From Plasmodium malariae (taxonomy: Eukaryota; Apicomplexa; Aconoidasida; Haemosporida; Plasmodiidae): a stretch of DNA of 64,000 nucleotides. This document shows positions 50,969 through 63,772 of the stretch, piece after piece. Below the pieces are notes generated by a model. That model was not told the origin of the DNA and ran no database searches. It saw only the letters and a program-made list of their open reading frames with translations. The stretch lies in contig NC_041783.1 of assembly GCF_900090045.1 (NCBI RefSeq), positions 620,001 to 684,000 on the forward strand, given 5' to 3'. Positions within the stretch are counted from its first letter, which is position 1. Every line of letters begins with the position of its first letter. The position numbers and the translations under genes are program-made.

Positions 50969-52540
50969 TATTTATTTTTTTTTATTATTTTTTTTATTAT
51001 TTTTTTTTTATTATTTTTTTTTTTTTTTGTTGTTATTTTACATTTGTATGAAAACGAACGGTAGTTCATTTATTTCAAGGGGTCATAAAGTGTTACATGG
51101 ACGTGATTTTTAAAAAATAGCATGTAATGTATAAACATATGACGCGTATTACATGTATAACGTATATAAAACTTACTCAAGCAGACATTTCAGAATGATT
51201 AAAAGAAATCCTATTACTACAAAATAACACTGAATGCGTGTTAATAAAAAATGACTATATATTTTTCATAATATTATAAAAATAAAATGACAACATTTTG
51301 ATTTGTTACACCTTTTTAAAGAGACAGTACAGCAATTTAAAATTATTCATATAGCACGTACAAGAACATTTGTATAATTTCCCCCCTGCATACTCTTCCG
51401 CTTTAATAAATGGTATGTTATATTATAATACACTTCTGAAGATCTTTTGCATTTTGTATTTTTTTCACAGGGAAGAATGTGTGTCAGAAATATTTGAACA
51501 TTTGTTCTTTGCGTTGTAATGCTTTTATTTTACTTTATTTTATTTTTATTTTATCTTATTATATTTTTATTTTATCTTATTATATTTTTATTTTATCATA
51601 TTTTTTTTTTTATTTTATCTTTTTTTTTTTTTATTTTATCTTATTTTTTTTTTATTTTATCTTATTTTTTTTTTATTTTATCTAATTTTTTTTTTATTTC
51701 CCCTCCTTTTTTTATTATAGTTTGCTTTACTTTGCCCTATTTTATTTCGCTGTATAACCCAGAATATTTCCTTTAACAACGTTTGACACATTTTTTCTTG
51801 TTTGTGTACATGAAATTATATTTGTATTTCTTGGTTATTTTTTTCACGTATCCAATTTTGCATTTTACAACTCTCGTTTCCATTTTGAATTTTACTTTTT
51901 GTACTTCATATTACACATTTTCCATTTTGAATTTTCCGTTTTCCGTTTTACATTTTCCATCTTTTATCCCTTTATTTTTTTTAGAAAATTTTATTTGTAG
52001 CCTCTTAACTTATTTCACATTAAATTACATATTCGTATTTACATAAAAAGTGTAATGCTTTTTTTTTTTTTTTTTTTTCCCTCTTTTTTTCTAAAAAAAA
52101 AAAAAAAAAAAAAAAGGAAACCTAAATTTTATTTTTTTGAGCTTTTTGTATTAATATACTTTTTCTTGTTATGTCTTTAATTTTTTCCATACTAAACTAG
52201 ATTGTATTTAACGAAACTTTTTTTGTTCATGTTTTATTCTTCTACCTTCTACTTTAGTATATAAGAAGGTAGCGTCTTACTTATATATGATACAGTTGGA
52301 AAGATAAAGAAATTAAATATAAAAAAGGAGCAACTTCATCCTTTATTTTTTAGAATATGTTTTTCTCTACTATAACCTCTGTGCGTGTAATACCTTAACA
52401 AAGGACAAACCACTTATATGTTTACAGTCCCGCGAGCATGTATATTTATATATATATGCATATGAACACATATATACATACATGTACATACGTGTACAAC
52501 CGCTCGGAATAGCCAGAAGAATTAAAAAAAAAAAAAAAAA
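50635..52540. promoter_or_regulatory. Divergent intergenic region between G3PDH and the filamin-repeat gene
   Basis: Contains poly(A) (50879-50898), TTATTATTATT stretches (50935-51030), a TTTTATCTTAT repeat block (51527-51695) and facing poly(T)/poly(A) runs (52060-52114). Both flanking promoters should lie here. No supported exon. Confidence 0.45.
51527..51695. repeat. TTTTATCTTATTT-type repeat block
   Basis: Three copies of TTTTATCTTATTATATTTTTA-like units, then five of TTTTATCTTA followed by 8-11 T. Strand-asymmetric pyrimidine DNA. Confidence 0.8.
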
Positions 52541-54893
52541 ATGATGAATCAAGGGAGTAATGAATTTTTAGAAAAAGCACTAAGCAGGGAGAAACACGAG
52601 AACAAACAAATCGAACAAGTGAACGACAAATTGCAGAAAAAAATAGTTCAAGAGAATAACCATGGAAAAATAAATAGCTCAAAAAATAAAAAAAATAAAA
52701 ATAAAAAAATAAAATATGTTAACCCTTCTGATAGTTTTATGTCAAAAAAGGTTAGTGAAGAAATAACAGAAAATAAAATACCATATGGTGCACGTGCAAA
52801 TGAGCCAAAGATAGCCGAGTTGGAGTTAGGTCAGTTTAGGTCCATTCCTGAAATATTTCTAGATGATTCGGATTCTAATTTGGGAAAAGGTTCTGACGCG
52901 GGGAAATGTAACGGGAGTACGTCTGACAAGGAGAAGAGTAAGGGGGATAAATTTGACGAGGGCAAGTTTGGCAAAGGAAAGTTTGAGGGGGATAAATCCA
53001 ACAAACGCCAAACCTTGGGGAAAGTTGATAGTAACACAAGCGAATATCCCACCTCCGAGAGTAGTGCAAGTCCCAAAGGTACTTGCAGATTATTAAAGGA
53101 CACGAAGAAAGACTTGCAAAGGACTAAATCATGTGCATCTACATTATCTATAATATCATCGGATTCAGACAATTCGAGTATTTACCTAGATAATGATTAC
53201 TTAATAAGTATATGTATAGAGAAAATAAAAATAGAAATAAATAAGCTTGAAAATAATTACACACAATATGAACAAGCATTCTGTGTGTCATATTTTGCAT
53301 ATGAAGATCCACTAGAATTGTTCAGTTTATTTCAAGGCATAAATTGGCTACCTGAATTGAGAAATAGATGTACTTCTGCAAATTTAGTTGAATATTCGCC
53401 TAAGGAAAATATTAAAAAAAGTATATGTACTGTTCATGTAAACTTTCATCAGTGTGTGAATTTAAAAAGTAGAAAAAATGAATTTTTGAACATAACAGAT
53501 AATAATAATAGTTCTGATGATGATCATAAGGATGATGACGACATCATTTATGTTTTCATTTCTGTAGTTGGAATACATCTAAAAGAATTTGGAGAATCGC
53601 ACTATTACAAGATATATGATAGACAAAATTTTGCTCCATATTTCAATAACATAGATTTGTTATTACCCTTCAGCAAAAAGAATGCAAATGATATGGGCAT
53701 GGAAAAAATAACAAAGGATGAATGCTCGCGCTGGGTTAGAAGTACTGATAGTAGCAGAGGCATAAGCAATGACAGAAATGCAAGCAGAAAAGCTCCTTGT
53801 ATGCACAAAGAAATTAACTCAAAAAAAGGTACACATATGTTTAATGGAGAACTGGTGGAAGCATACAAAAAAGAACTGCAAGAAGAAGCTAAATCGATGG
53901 AATCAAAGAAAATAATTATAGAGGGAGAATACGTGAAGTTTCTTAAAATACTAGGCTCTTGCATTATTCCTATAAATGTTTCCAATAAAAATATACTAAA
54001 AACAAAACAAAACAAAAAAAAAAAAAAATGCGATAGCTATAATTTATATTCGCACGCTACCATCAGATTACTACTAGACAGATATTTAGACCATTTCAAA
54101 AGAAATAGAAAAGTAAATTTATTTCATTTAGTTAATAAATATGAAAAGGAGTTAATACCTATAGGAAATATAAAACTCATACTTGATATTAAAAGTGAAA
54201 CTCATACCCATGACACAATTGACACAGAATATATAGCAAGGCGCATACATAATACGAATAGCAATATACATGACTGTATAGATAAAATTTTGAAATATGT
54301 AAAAATTAAAAAAAAAAAAAAGAAAACAATATTACATGAAAATGGTGCTAATGATAAAAACGGCTTGTACAGGGAGGAAGATAAAATATGTTCTATCATA
54401 AATACAGAATTGATGAGAATAGAAAATAATTATCTCAAGAAGTCATATTCTTATATAGAGAAAAATTTGCAAAAAATATATAACCCGAAAGAACAAGAAG
54501 AATTTAACAAAAGGGTAATAAGAAATATTTTTCAAATGTTAGAAATGACAAAAAGGGGGGCATCAAACAGATCATCATACAATTTGTTGTTCAATTCATC
54601 GTGCAGTTTCTCACCGTACGAAATTGTATGTTCGCATGTAATTATTCGTGTTCATTATGTAAGCAACATAGCTCTACAATTAAGTTCTCTTAACCGTTTT
54701 ATTGATAAAGAAAAGTTCTACATTATTATATATTGGGCAGAAGAGGGGGATACAATGCACAACATTGAAAATATAAAATTAAGGAGAACTAGAATTATAG
54801 ATCTACAGATGGAAAAGGGGATAGAATTAGACTACTATTTTGTCGGGGGTAAAGACAACAATAAATATGAACTGCTTAATGATAAAACGTATG

Positions 54894-54930
<37 letters not shown>

Positions 54931-57900
54931 GTTTCTTTAAAACTAAATTTCAACAGCTGTGTTATCCTGCCGTATAATTATAATGCCCCATCTTGTGCAA
55001 TAAATATGATTCTATTTCAGAAGGATATACCTCTTCTAGAGTTAACGGAAAATATTATAATAAATGATGATATACCTTTTAATAATGGATGTAAAATAAA
55101 GAAGGAACTAAAAATTCATCATAGTTGTGATAAAAAGGAAGAAGAGAATTTTATTAAAGACAGTTTTAACCCATATGTAGAAATCTCTTTTTATACACAT
55201 CCGAAACACAGTACTTTTTTTTCATCAGATATGTATAAATTATTTTATGAAGGTAAGATGAAATGTACCCTAGATGATACTACACATGCCTCTTACTCAG
55301 CTCCAGTTCTGAATAGGGGAAATATTATTTTCTTATTTTTTGACGATTTTATTAATAATTTGTCACATGCCGGTATTAATAAGGAAAAGAAAGAAAATAT
55401 ACAGTATTCTTGCATAACTAATTTCTTCATACCTATAACACAGAAAGATAATAGTGATGTATGTACAAATGTTAGAACAGTGCAGAACATTTCAAATGGT
55501 GTGGAAAAAAACAAACGTGTCTTACATAACAACCATTTTATATCCAAATGTAAAAAAAAAGATAATAATACATTGTTATTGAAAAAGGATACAATATCCT
55601 ATGCACTAGCAGAAGGCCTAGGACTAATGGGTGGGGAAATAAATAAATGGCTTTCCTTTTATGTATATACAAAGAATTATAAAAATGAAAATATATATTG
55701 TGGAACTTCTGTTACAATAAGAATACAAGTTGAACCCGTTGGTTGTCTCAAATCTCAGTATGGTATCGACTCTAGTAAGAACGGCAAAGTGGTAGGTGGG
55801 ATTAGAACCATCGATAACGATAATGTTAGCGATAAAAATAATATCACAAGAGGTAATAATGATCCATTGCGTCCCTTTTCTTTCTGCTTCAAACCGCTTA
55901 ATGATATATACGAAACAACGGACTACCAAGTAAAGGATTTTAAAAATGGCACGTATCAAATTTTATACAAAATAAATAAGGTCGGGAAAAAACTGCTCCA
56001 TATTTATTGTGATGGAATTAATATAATCGGTTCCCCATATGAAATATATACCATCCAAGCAAATGCTGATTCGAAATTTTCCAAGATTTTAGGGTCAGGT
56101 GCTACAAGATGTTTAGCTACTCCAGTTTTTAACTTTAATAATGTATTGTATAATGACATAACAGATGCAAAAATGGAGGCAGACAACGGTAGACGGGGAG
56201 GATCTACATATACATCTACTGAGAAAAATAGCATGAAACTTAGAAGTTTATGTAAAGGGAAGGAAGAGTTTGAAGAGGATAAAGAAAATTACATCGAAGG
56301 GAAAATAAAACAAGCAGAAAACAATACACAGGTTCCTATTAGTAGGAGTCTCTCAAAAGGGGTAAAATCTGTTGCCATTACTGAGGAGGAGAAGTCACAA
56401 GGGAGAAGTAACAGTAGCATAATTACCAAAACAAGGCAGGATAATACCAGTGAACATAGAAGTAACAGGAACCTACACGAAATCACCATGAAACAGAATG
56501 ATTTTCCCCATAAAGTTCATGCAGAGAAGGAAAATACGAACAGTTTGAAGAACAATACGCTGAATATCCATTCAGATAATCTACAACGTGACGATCTTTC
56601 TCAGAAGGAAACGAAATATTCTGATGCGAATTTCAGAATTCTGAATTGTTCAGAATATTCTAACCAAGGTAATGAAGACATCATTAATATAGACAAAATG
56701 AATAGGGAAAGATACAAAAACTTTATGAAAAATATATACATTGTTAATACTTTTACTATAGTTTTATATGACCATAATGGAGAAAGAATTAGTATTGGAA
56801 ATGATAATGTTAAAGTAGTGGGTAGGAAAGGAGCATATATTAAAAATGTCGTTGACAATAACGACGGAAGCTATGAAATAGAGTATATTTGCTATTTTAA
56901 AAAAGAAGAGAATACAACAAGAAAAAAAAATAATATAAATGGAATAAAAAAAGAAGACATAATAAATTTTTACAATGAATTTCTATTTCAAGAAAATAAA
57001 TATTATGATAATGTTATAATTAACGAATTTGAAAAAAGATTTAATGATGTGCCTATCTATTGTGAAATAAATGTATACGTAAATGAAATACAAATTTTTG
57101 GATGTCCTCTAAAGCCAATAATTACAAATGTTCATAATATTTTAGAATTTTATAATTTATATGATCAGCATACCTATTCAGGGCTCTTACTAAAAAATTT
57201 TGAACTATTATTGTACTCAAATAATTATCAAAACTGCATGCACAGATTATTGAATTTTTATAAAAATTTTTTAGATCATGAATCTGAGTACTCGTATAAA
57301 AAATTACTCTCATTAAAAGTAATGAACGAACAGGTAGAGAATGTTAATTTCTTTTTTACAATACCTCTGAATATTTCAGAATTGAAGAAGGGGGCACTAA
57401 TCCGTAGCACATTGCCCATAGATAAGCTAACCTGGGACAGCTCTAGAAAGCACTGTAAAATTATTCCCAATGGAAAAATGCCCTTTAAAGAAGAGGAATG
57501 GGAGAAGGAAGTGATAACTCCTTTTTATGCTAATTTGAATAATTGCCGTGTAACTATGCCTTACCCTAGTAGTTACACAAACGTACCCACCTATCCTACT
57601 GAAGAAGAACAGAATAGCGTGTATTATAAAAGGGGCGTAAAGAATAAGTTTAGAGGTGAAAAGCGATACATTGGAAAAAACTGGATTTCGCATAATGACG
57701 AAATAGGGGAGGAATACTCCTCAAAGAATTGCACTAGTGAACAGGATGAGTATTTTTTGAATGAATGGTTGTACATGCACAAATATAAGGAACATATGTC
57801 TGATGTAAATAAGAAGCACGATTTAAGTATGCACTTAGCGTATTCGTTAAGTAACATAATATTACATCATTTAATTTATTTAAAAAAGTATAAATATTTC

Positions 57901-59775
57901 ATTAATTCGAAGCAGTATGAAAATGACTTGTTACAAAATAATATATTGACTCAATTTAAAAATTTGTTGAAAGAAGAATATAATAAAATGTTTGCATATC
58001 AAACTAACAATATCATAAATTATTGCAACAAAATAGGGAATGCAAAATTTAGCAGTCTGGAGGAATTAATAAAAGTATATAAAAGTATAGCTTTTGAGTT
58101 GAGGAGACTGAAGAAAAACGACTTAGCTGATGATTTTGATAAATGCTGTGAAAATATGTGTGAGGAATTATATTTACAAAATATTGAAGCAAGTCTGAAA
58201 AGAAAAGAACTAAAATTGGATCAATATGAAAAAATGATAAATGAAAAAGTGGAAAAACTGGATCAAATAAAAAACGATGTAAAAAAATATGAAGACAAAT
58301 ATAATGTAGACATAGAAAAAGTATCAAAGTTATGCAGTGTAAAAATGAGTAAAGGAATACAAACTTGTGATTACTTATCGTATAAACATAGCTTCTTGAG
58401 TTCTTTAATCGAGTCGAGGAATGTGAGAAGTGTGCAGAGTGGGCAAAATGGGCAGAGTGAGAAGAATGAGTGGAGTGGATCCCATATGAGCAATACCAAT
58501 AAGGATATTTTCATTTTGGTCAGAAAGTATTGGAAAAATGCATCAACATACGACATTTTTACAACTATTAAGAATACTCTCAAAAATTGCCCTAGGTTGA
58601 AAATATCTCTAGATGAAACTTTCAACTACTATAGTTGTAGTATTAAAAAGGATAACAAAATGAAAGATTTTCAGATAAAAAAAATGCAAGAAATAAAAGT
58701 GGTAGAGAATTTAGATAATTTAAAAAAAATAGAATTAAATGAAGAAGAATTGCTTACCTATAATGAGCTGAACAATTTTTATTTAACATATAATGCTTAT
58801 GTTGCACTTATAATAGATTTGAAGTGTAATAAATATTTTATTAAAGATTTAGACAACGTGTTATATTTATTTGAAAAATTTTCCGTTGAACATAACTCCT
58901 TTAGACAGTTATATAATCCATACGGTTTATTAAGAGTAATTCCGAAATATTTATTTATAGCATTTGTACGAGAATTAGCTTATTTAAATATGCTATATGT
59001 CTTAGCAGAATATGTTGTAGATAAAAAAGAGGATGAAAAAATATATCTTAGCCTAAATCATCCTTCTCGATTGTCCTCATTTCACTATTTTATTAAATAT
59101 CATTTCATCGATTTTTATGATAAATTAAGTATGCAATCAAATTTTCAAAATTATAAACAGCATTTAATTGAACTTAATAAAGAAGACATAGAAGGTGAAA
59201 GTACGAAAGATACTTCCACTCATATACACATAAACCTATATGACCTAGAAACATATTTCAATAATGAACTACCACTAATCGTTAAACATAAAAATTTCTC
59301 AAAGACCTTTCCTTTACTTTTTGATTATTATTCGAAATTATCCACCTGTCAAGGTGAGGTAAATAAAATGGATATGCAAAAGGACAAAGAAGAGGAAAAT
59401 AAATTGACTGAAAATAACATGGATAAAAAATATGTATCCATTACTATTTTTATACGCTTTCTAAGAGAGTTTGGATTAATTCCACACTTTTTTAGCAACC
59501 ATATAGCTATCCAAATTTTACAATCTTTCATGAAAAATAAAAAGAAATTAAATTATGAACACTTTTCTTATGCTATCATTTTGGCTATTTCAGAATGTGT
59601 AAAAAAAAATATTCTCACTCAGTATAATATGTTAAAGGTTAATAACCAACTTAACTCGAAAATACAGACAGACAAAATTTTAAATTACAGTTATATCGCC
59701 TACGAAGCGAAGGAGTTGATTTATCTCTTTGGTCTTGCGGACATGCACATCGTCAAATCGAAAATAAGTTACTGA
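52541..59775 (+). CDS. Giant filamin-repeat protein; frame broken in a 33-A tract
   Basis: One gene in two frames: 52541 to the poly(A) tract 54894-54926 (about 785 residues plus Lys), then +2 relative to that frame to 59775 (about 1615 residues); about 2410 in all. Frame 2 is open right from the tract, well before its first ATG at 55006, and reads a beta-rich segment (FVSLKLNFNSCVILPYNY) that continues the domain before it. Two filamin/ABP280 (Ig-like) repeats lie at 55610-56055 (KNGTYQILYKINKVGKKLLH ... IIGSPYEIY) and 56731-57127 (VVDNNDGSYEIEY ... IQIFGCPLKPI). A coiled coil follows near 58160-58310. The N-terminal part is acidic, Ser/Lys-rich, with C2-like beta strands. Function unknown; filamin folds usually serve as cytoskeletal or axonemal spacers. 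Confidence 0.8.
54894..54926. repeat. 33-A coding homopolymer at the frame switch
   Basis: After ACGTATG come 33 consecutive A, encoding ten Lys in the first frame before ATT TCG TTT CTT TAA. Adding one A (or removing two) would join the upstream frame to the 1615-codon downstream frame. The nearest donor (GTATGA at 54889) and acceptor (TTTCAG at 55020) do not match in phase, so a simple intron does not explain it. Confidence 0.9.
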
Positions 59776-60450
59776 GTAGGTATTATCGCTTCCCAGCGGC
59801 ATTGTATATGTATGCACACTTACACGCTTGTTGCCGCATACCCATACACATATACAAATATGTGCATGTAACCACATACATATATGCATACTTAAGTACC
59901 CCTCTTTTTGTGAAAATTGCTTTGGTAACTTGGTTCTTTTTCCTTAACACTTGTGATACCGTTGAAACCTCAACATTTAGAAAACATTTTGGCCTTTTTT
60001 CTGAGCATTTTTTCATTATTTCAAATAAATTTGAAAATTTTTAGTTACGTGCATGATTGCTTATTTTCTATTTTTTTGTCATGTGTGCGTATGTTTCCAT
60101 TTCTCAGTCACACGAACGTACGCTTCAGTTTCGTAGTCATGTATGTTTTTATTTTTTTTATTTTATTTTTTTCTTTTTTTTTTTGATATACATTTTGTTT
60201 TTGTTTGTTTCTCTGTAAGTTTGGCTTTTTTATTTTATTTTATTTTATTTTTTTAATTCATCATTTGGAGCTACATAAAATATAATGCTTGTTAATTTAA
60301 TTCTGTTGTACGATATTAACACATTTTTAAACATTTAATACGAGCAAAATAAAGAAAAAAAAAAAAAAAACTTGCAAAATATGCTATTCTTAAAAAATAT
60401 GCAAAAATTGCAAAATATACAGAATTATAGAAATATTCCTTAACATAATA
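59776..60450. other. Intergenic, no gene seen
   Basis: Downstream of the filamin-repeat gene: CATACACATATA-like repeats, poly(T) around 60150-60185 and poly(A) at 60355-60370. No supported exon. Confidence 0.5.
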
Positions 60451-61117
60451 ATGGCCATTGTGAAGATTATAATTGAGGGGAATGAAGTAAGGCTATTAAA
60501 TAATTTCAACCATTTTATTGATTTCCTGTCGTCATTATTTAATGTTCCTATATGTAAAAAATTTAATTTTCCTGAACATGAAACAAAATATAACTTTTTA
60601 AAAAAATATACCAACAACACTTCTGTAAATCGAGCTAATGAATATTTTAAAAAATTAATTGAGTCTATATCTGTTGTGTTCTGGAAAGGCCGAAAATGGA
60701 AAGGTATTGTGAAAAAAAAAAAGAAAATGATGGAAAATACTTGGAGTGATTATGGGGATGGAAGAAGAAGGAACAGAAAGACATAGCAAAAATAAAGAAA
60801 AGAAAAAGCATAAAAATAAAAAAATTATATCAGAATGAGAACAAAATGATGAAACATTTAGCACCGCTACATGAATGAAAAGAAAGGAAGAAGAATTAAA
60901 TGGCACGGCACTGTGCATCGAAAATGTAAAGAATCCTTACTCATACCTTTTTAATGGATATAATTTCGTAGGTACCTATTGGCCAAGCAAATGGAAGTGG
61001 TATCATAGACACGGTTATTGGGCTACCAGAAAGAAGCTTCTAAGTTTCGATAAATATAGACCATACAGGTGAAGAGGAAAATATATAATTAAAATTAACG
61101 AATAGAAAATGTTCTTG

Positions 61118-61151
<34 letters not shown>

Positions 61152-61383
61152 CAATAATAATAAAATAGTACAAAATATACATATCATATTATTTTTCTCG
61201 TAAAAAGGGTTATTACGAAACTATCAAGTATAACATTTCATATTTTTTACTTTTTTTTTTTTTGTTTGCTTTCCTTTTTATTCTAGATATCATGAAGTTA
61301 AAGGATATGGAAAACCTAAGTTGAAGTTCTGGCAAGACTATTCTTATTATAGGCCCTTGAAGCAAACAACAAAATTTTGGTAA
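60451..61383 (+). CDS. Small basic/aromatic protein, 3 exons, unknown function
   Basis: Exons 60451-60703, 60891 (or 60894)-61068 and 61287-61383 give about 175 residues. The third exon joins in phase (AG|A, Arg) after a clear TATTCTAG acceptor. The second exon's acceptor is purine-rich and less certain. The first half is ordinary and helical (KFNFPEHETKYNFLKKY). The second half is rich in Trp, Tyr, Lys and Arg: GTYWPSKWKWYHRHGYW, then KPKLKFWQDYSYYRPLKQ, ending in KFW. Such an aromatic, basic tail suggests a nucleic-acid or ribosome-binding protein, for example a mitoribosomal component, but no family is recognised. Without the first intron two separate tiny genes would be needed. Confidence 0.6.
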
Positions 61384-62069
61384 ATGATTTCCCCTTTTTT
61401 GAAAAATATAATTATTACCACGGTATAACATAAATTGCCTCTCAAACTGACAACACGAATATGTGTGTGTACATGTGTGTGGGTAATCACGTATATGTTC
61501 GTATTTATACGCTTATGTGTACATATAATTTTACGCTTACATGTATATGTATATTACTATATAAATACATACATAGATAAATACATACGTATATATATAT
61601 ATATACATAAATATATACTTATGTGCACGTGTACACAACTTACAAAATGTACTCTCCAACTTTATCCGTTTAAACAACAAAAAAATTTTAACGTTTTTCT
61701 TTTGAAAAAGAAGAAAAAAAAATTTTGGTCATCCTTTTACAAGCATAAAACAAATTACAAGTAAAGAACAAAATAATTGAACAAATTTATATTGTATATT
61801 CTTCTTGAACTAAAAAAAGAAAAAAATAATAAAATAAAATACACATACATACACAAACGTACACATGCATACACAAACGTACACATGCATACACAAACGT
61901 ACACATGCATATACACACATACACACATATACACATACATACACATGCATACACACGCATACACAAGCAAACACCCTCAAAGACATGCACATAAATTAAC
62001 AAGTTGAAAAAAACACATCAACATTTATAAATAAGTAGATTTATACTTTCCTTTTAATTTTATTTTTTT
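61384..62069. other. Convergent intergenic region
   Basis: Lies between two gene ends. It contains TATACATA-type repeats (61480-61640) and a 20-bp CA-rich minisatellite (61848-61975). No exon supported. Confidence 0.5.
61848..61975. repeat. 20-bp minisatellite, ACACATGCATACACAAACGT
   Basis: Three good copies followed by degraded ACACATACATAC and ACACACGCATAC units. Alternating purine-pyrimidine for much of its length. Opposite-strand frames over it (Val/Cys/Met/Tyr) are artefacts. Confidence 0.85.
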
Positions 62070-62779
62070 TTAACTTGTTGTATATCCATTTATTAGACTA
62101 GAAGGAGAAGCTCCCTCTCTTAATTTTAAAATGTTTCTGTCAGGGTTTCTTACCCTAGATTGTCTGGGCATAATGACTTTAAGAAAAAAAAAAAAAAAGA
62201 GTCAAATTTTAAAATATGAATAAATATAATGTTTTTCCCCATATGGGAATAAACGAAATAACAATATTAACATTTATACTTCTGCGAAAACTTATGTTGT
62301 TCTAATTTTATTTTTGCTGGTATTTTTTTGTTGATTTTTTTTTTTTGTTTTTTTTCCTTCCCCTGTTACTACTCTTTTCTAACCATTCACATGACCATAA
62401 GACCCTGTTTTTATATCAGCTAAGTCGGACACCACAGGTAAATCAGTTAGAAGGGTTAAGATAGATCCACATATCCACCTGTTCCTATTGTAATATTATG
62501 TAAAAACATAGATTTTTTTTTTCTTTTTTTTTACGTCTTTTTTATTCGCATATTTACCCTTCATGTATTTACCTGTCCGATGTGCTTTCCCGTTGTAGCA
62601 GTATTAATGTAGCCTATTATAAGAAAAAAAAAAAAAAAGAAAGAATATATTATATAAAAAAAATGCATATATAACATAAAAAAAGTATAACACAAATAAA
62701 TAAAAAAAAAAAAACTGCTTATACCAATGGAGTTCCTAATTTTTTCCTATAAAAAATGAAGAAAGATCATGTACGTTTT

Positions 62780-62839
<60 letters not shown>

Positions 62840-63772
62840 GTTATGTACATACATGCGTTCGTGTGTATGGATATATATTTGCTATTTATATATAAGTTCA
62901 TATATGTGTAGAGGTACATATTCGCTTATATATTTTTTTATAACATTAGCTGCCTATTTTCAAATGTGGACGCCAATGTTTTCAGTCTTGACAGAGCTCG
63001 TACGGCTAGTCTGGAAGGTGAAATGTAAAATTGTAATGTAGTGTAACACATTGGAAGGTTAAACAGAATAATGTTTTTATTTTTTAATTTAACTTTTTTT
63101 TATTTTTTTTTTAATGACTTATTACCTTCCTCCAGCTAAAACCCTCGCTGTTAAGGAAGTTATTTCCTTTGCTAGAAGTTTATATACACAAAGGGGAGAG
63201 AAATGTATGTAATGCTATGTTAAGTTGTGTTGTAATATATTATGGTGTGTGCTTTTTCTTTTTTGTTTTTGTTTTTTTTGTTAAATGCTTTATTTAACAA
63301 AGCCGCATTTGCAAGCTTTTTGTATTCACCATTTTGATAAACCTCCTTTATGTCTTCAAGTGCTGCATTTTTTATGACAACAAAAAAAGCGTAATTATGT
63401 GCACGAATAAATTGAACAGTTTTTAAATAAATATTGTATATTAAAATAGAACTGTTTTATTTACCTTCAAGTATACATAGCATTTGTTCTTTTATATGTT
63501 TTATTTGTTTACATACATTTACGTCTGGCAAATTCTCTAGCCCTGCAATATTTTTTTTGTAAAAGAAAAAAATACTTATAATTTTTTCACAGCCTCAATG
63601 TTTCCTTAAATAATAACGAAAATGACCATATAAATATGCACTTAAGGTTATGATTTTATGTTTATATTAATTCCCTTCTTACTCCTTTAACGAAATTTTT
63701 ACCTAAGGATTCCAAGGTGTCTTTGCTTTTATTTGACAATCTGATCATATCTTCAAGCCATTGGGGATGCTC
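62070..63772 (-). CDS. 3' part of a micro-exon-rich conserved gene, unknown function
   Basis: Partial: earlier exons lie beyond the window. Exons, minus strand: 63772-63703, 63542-63465, 63362-63330, 63171-63126, 63010-62945, 62746-62725, 62613-62573, 62478-62384, 62176-62070. Sizes are 22 to 107 bases, phases all match, about 185 residues to the stop. The sequence is non-repetitive with balanced composition, e.g. EHPQWLEDMIRLSNKSKDTL, then AKEITSLTARVLAGGRLAVR and DRWICGSILTLLTDLPVVSD, ending with a VIMPRQSRVRNPDRN tail. It looks largely alpha-helical, perhaps ARM/HEAT-like. I do not recognise the family. The donor of the 62384 exon (GTTAGA) was chosen because it alone keeps the frame and includes GSYGHVN. 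Confidence 0.75.
62786..62835. repeat. (AT)n microsatellite in an intron
   Basis: About 25 uninterrupted AT dinucleotides inside the intron between the 66-base and 22-base exons of the minus-strand gene. Confidence 0.9.

Noticed and set aside
51479..52046. Plus-strand Phe/Tyr/Ile-rich frames resembling membrane proteins
   Set aside because: They translate TTTTATCTTATT repeats and poly(T).
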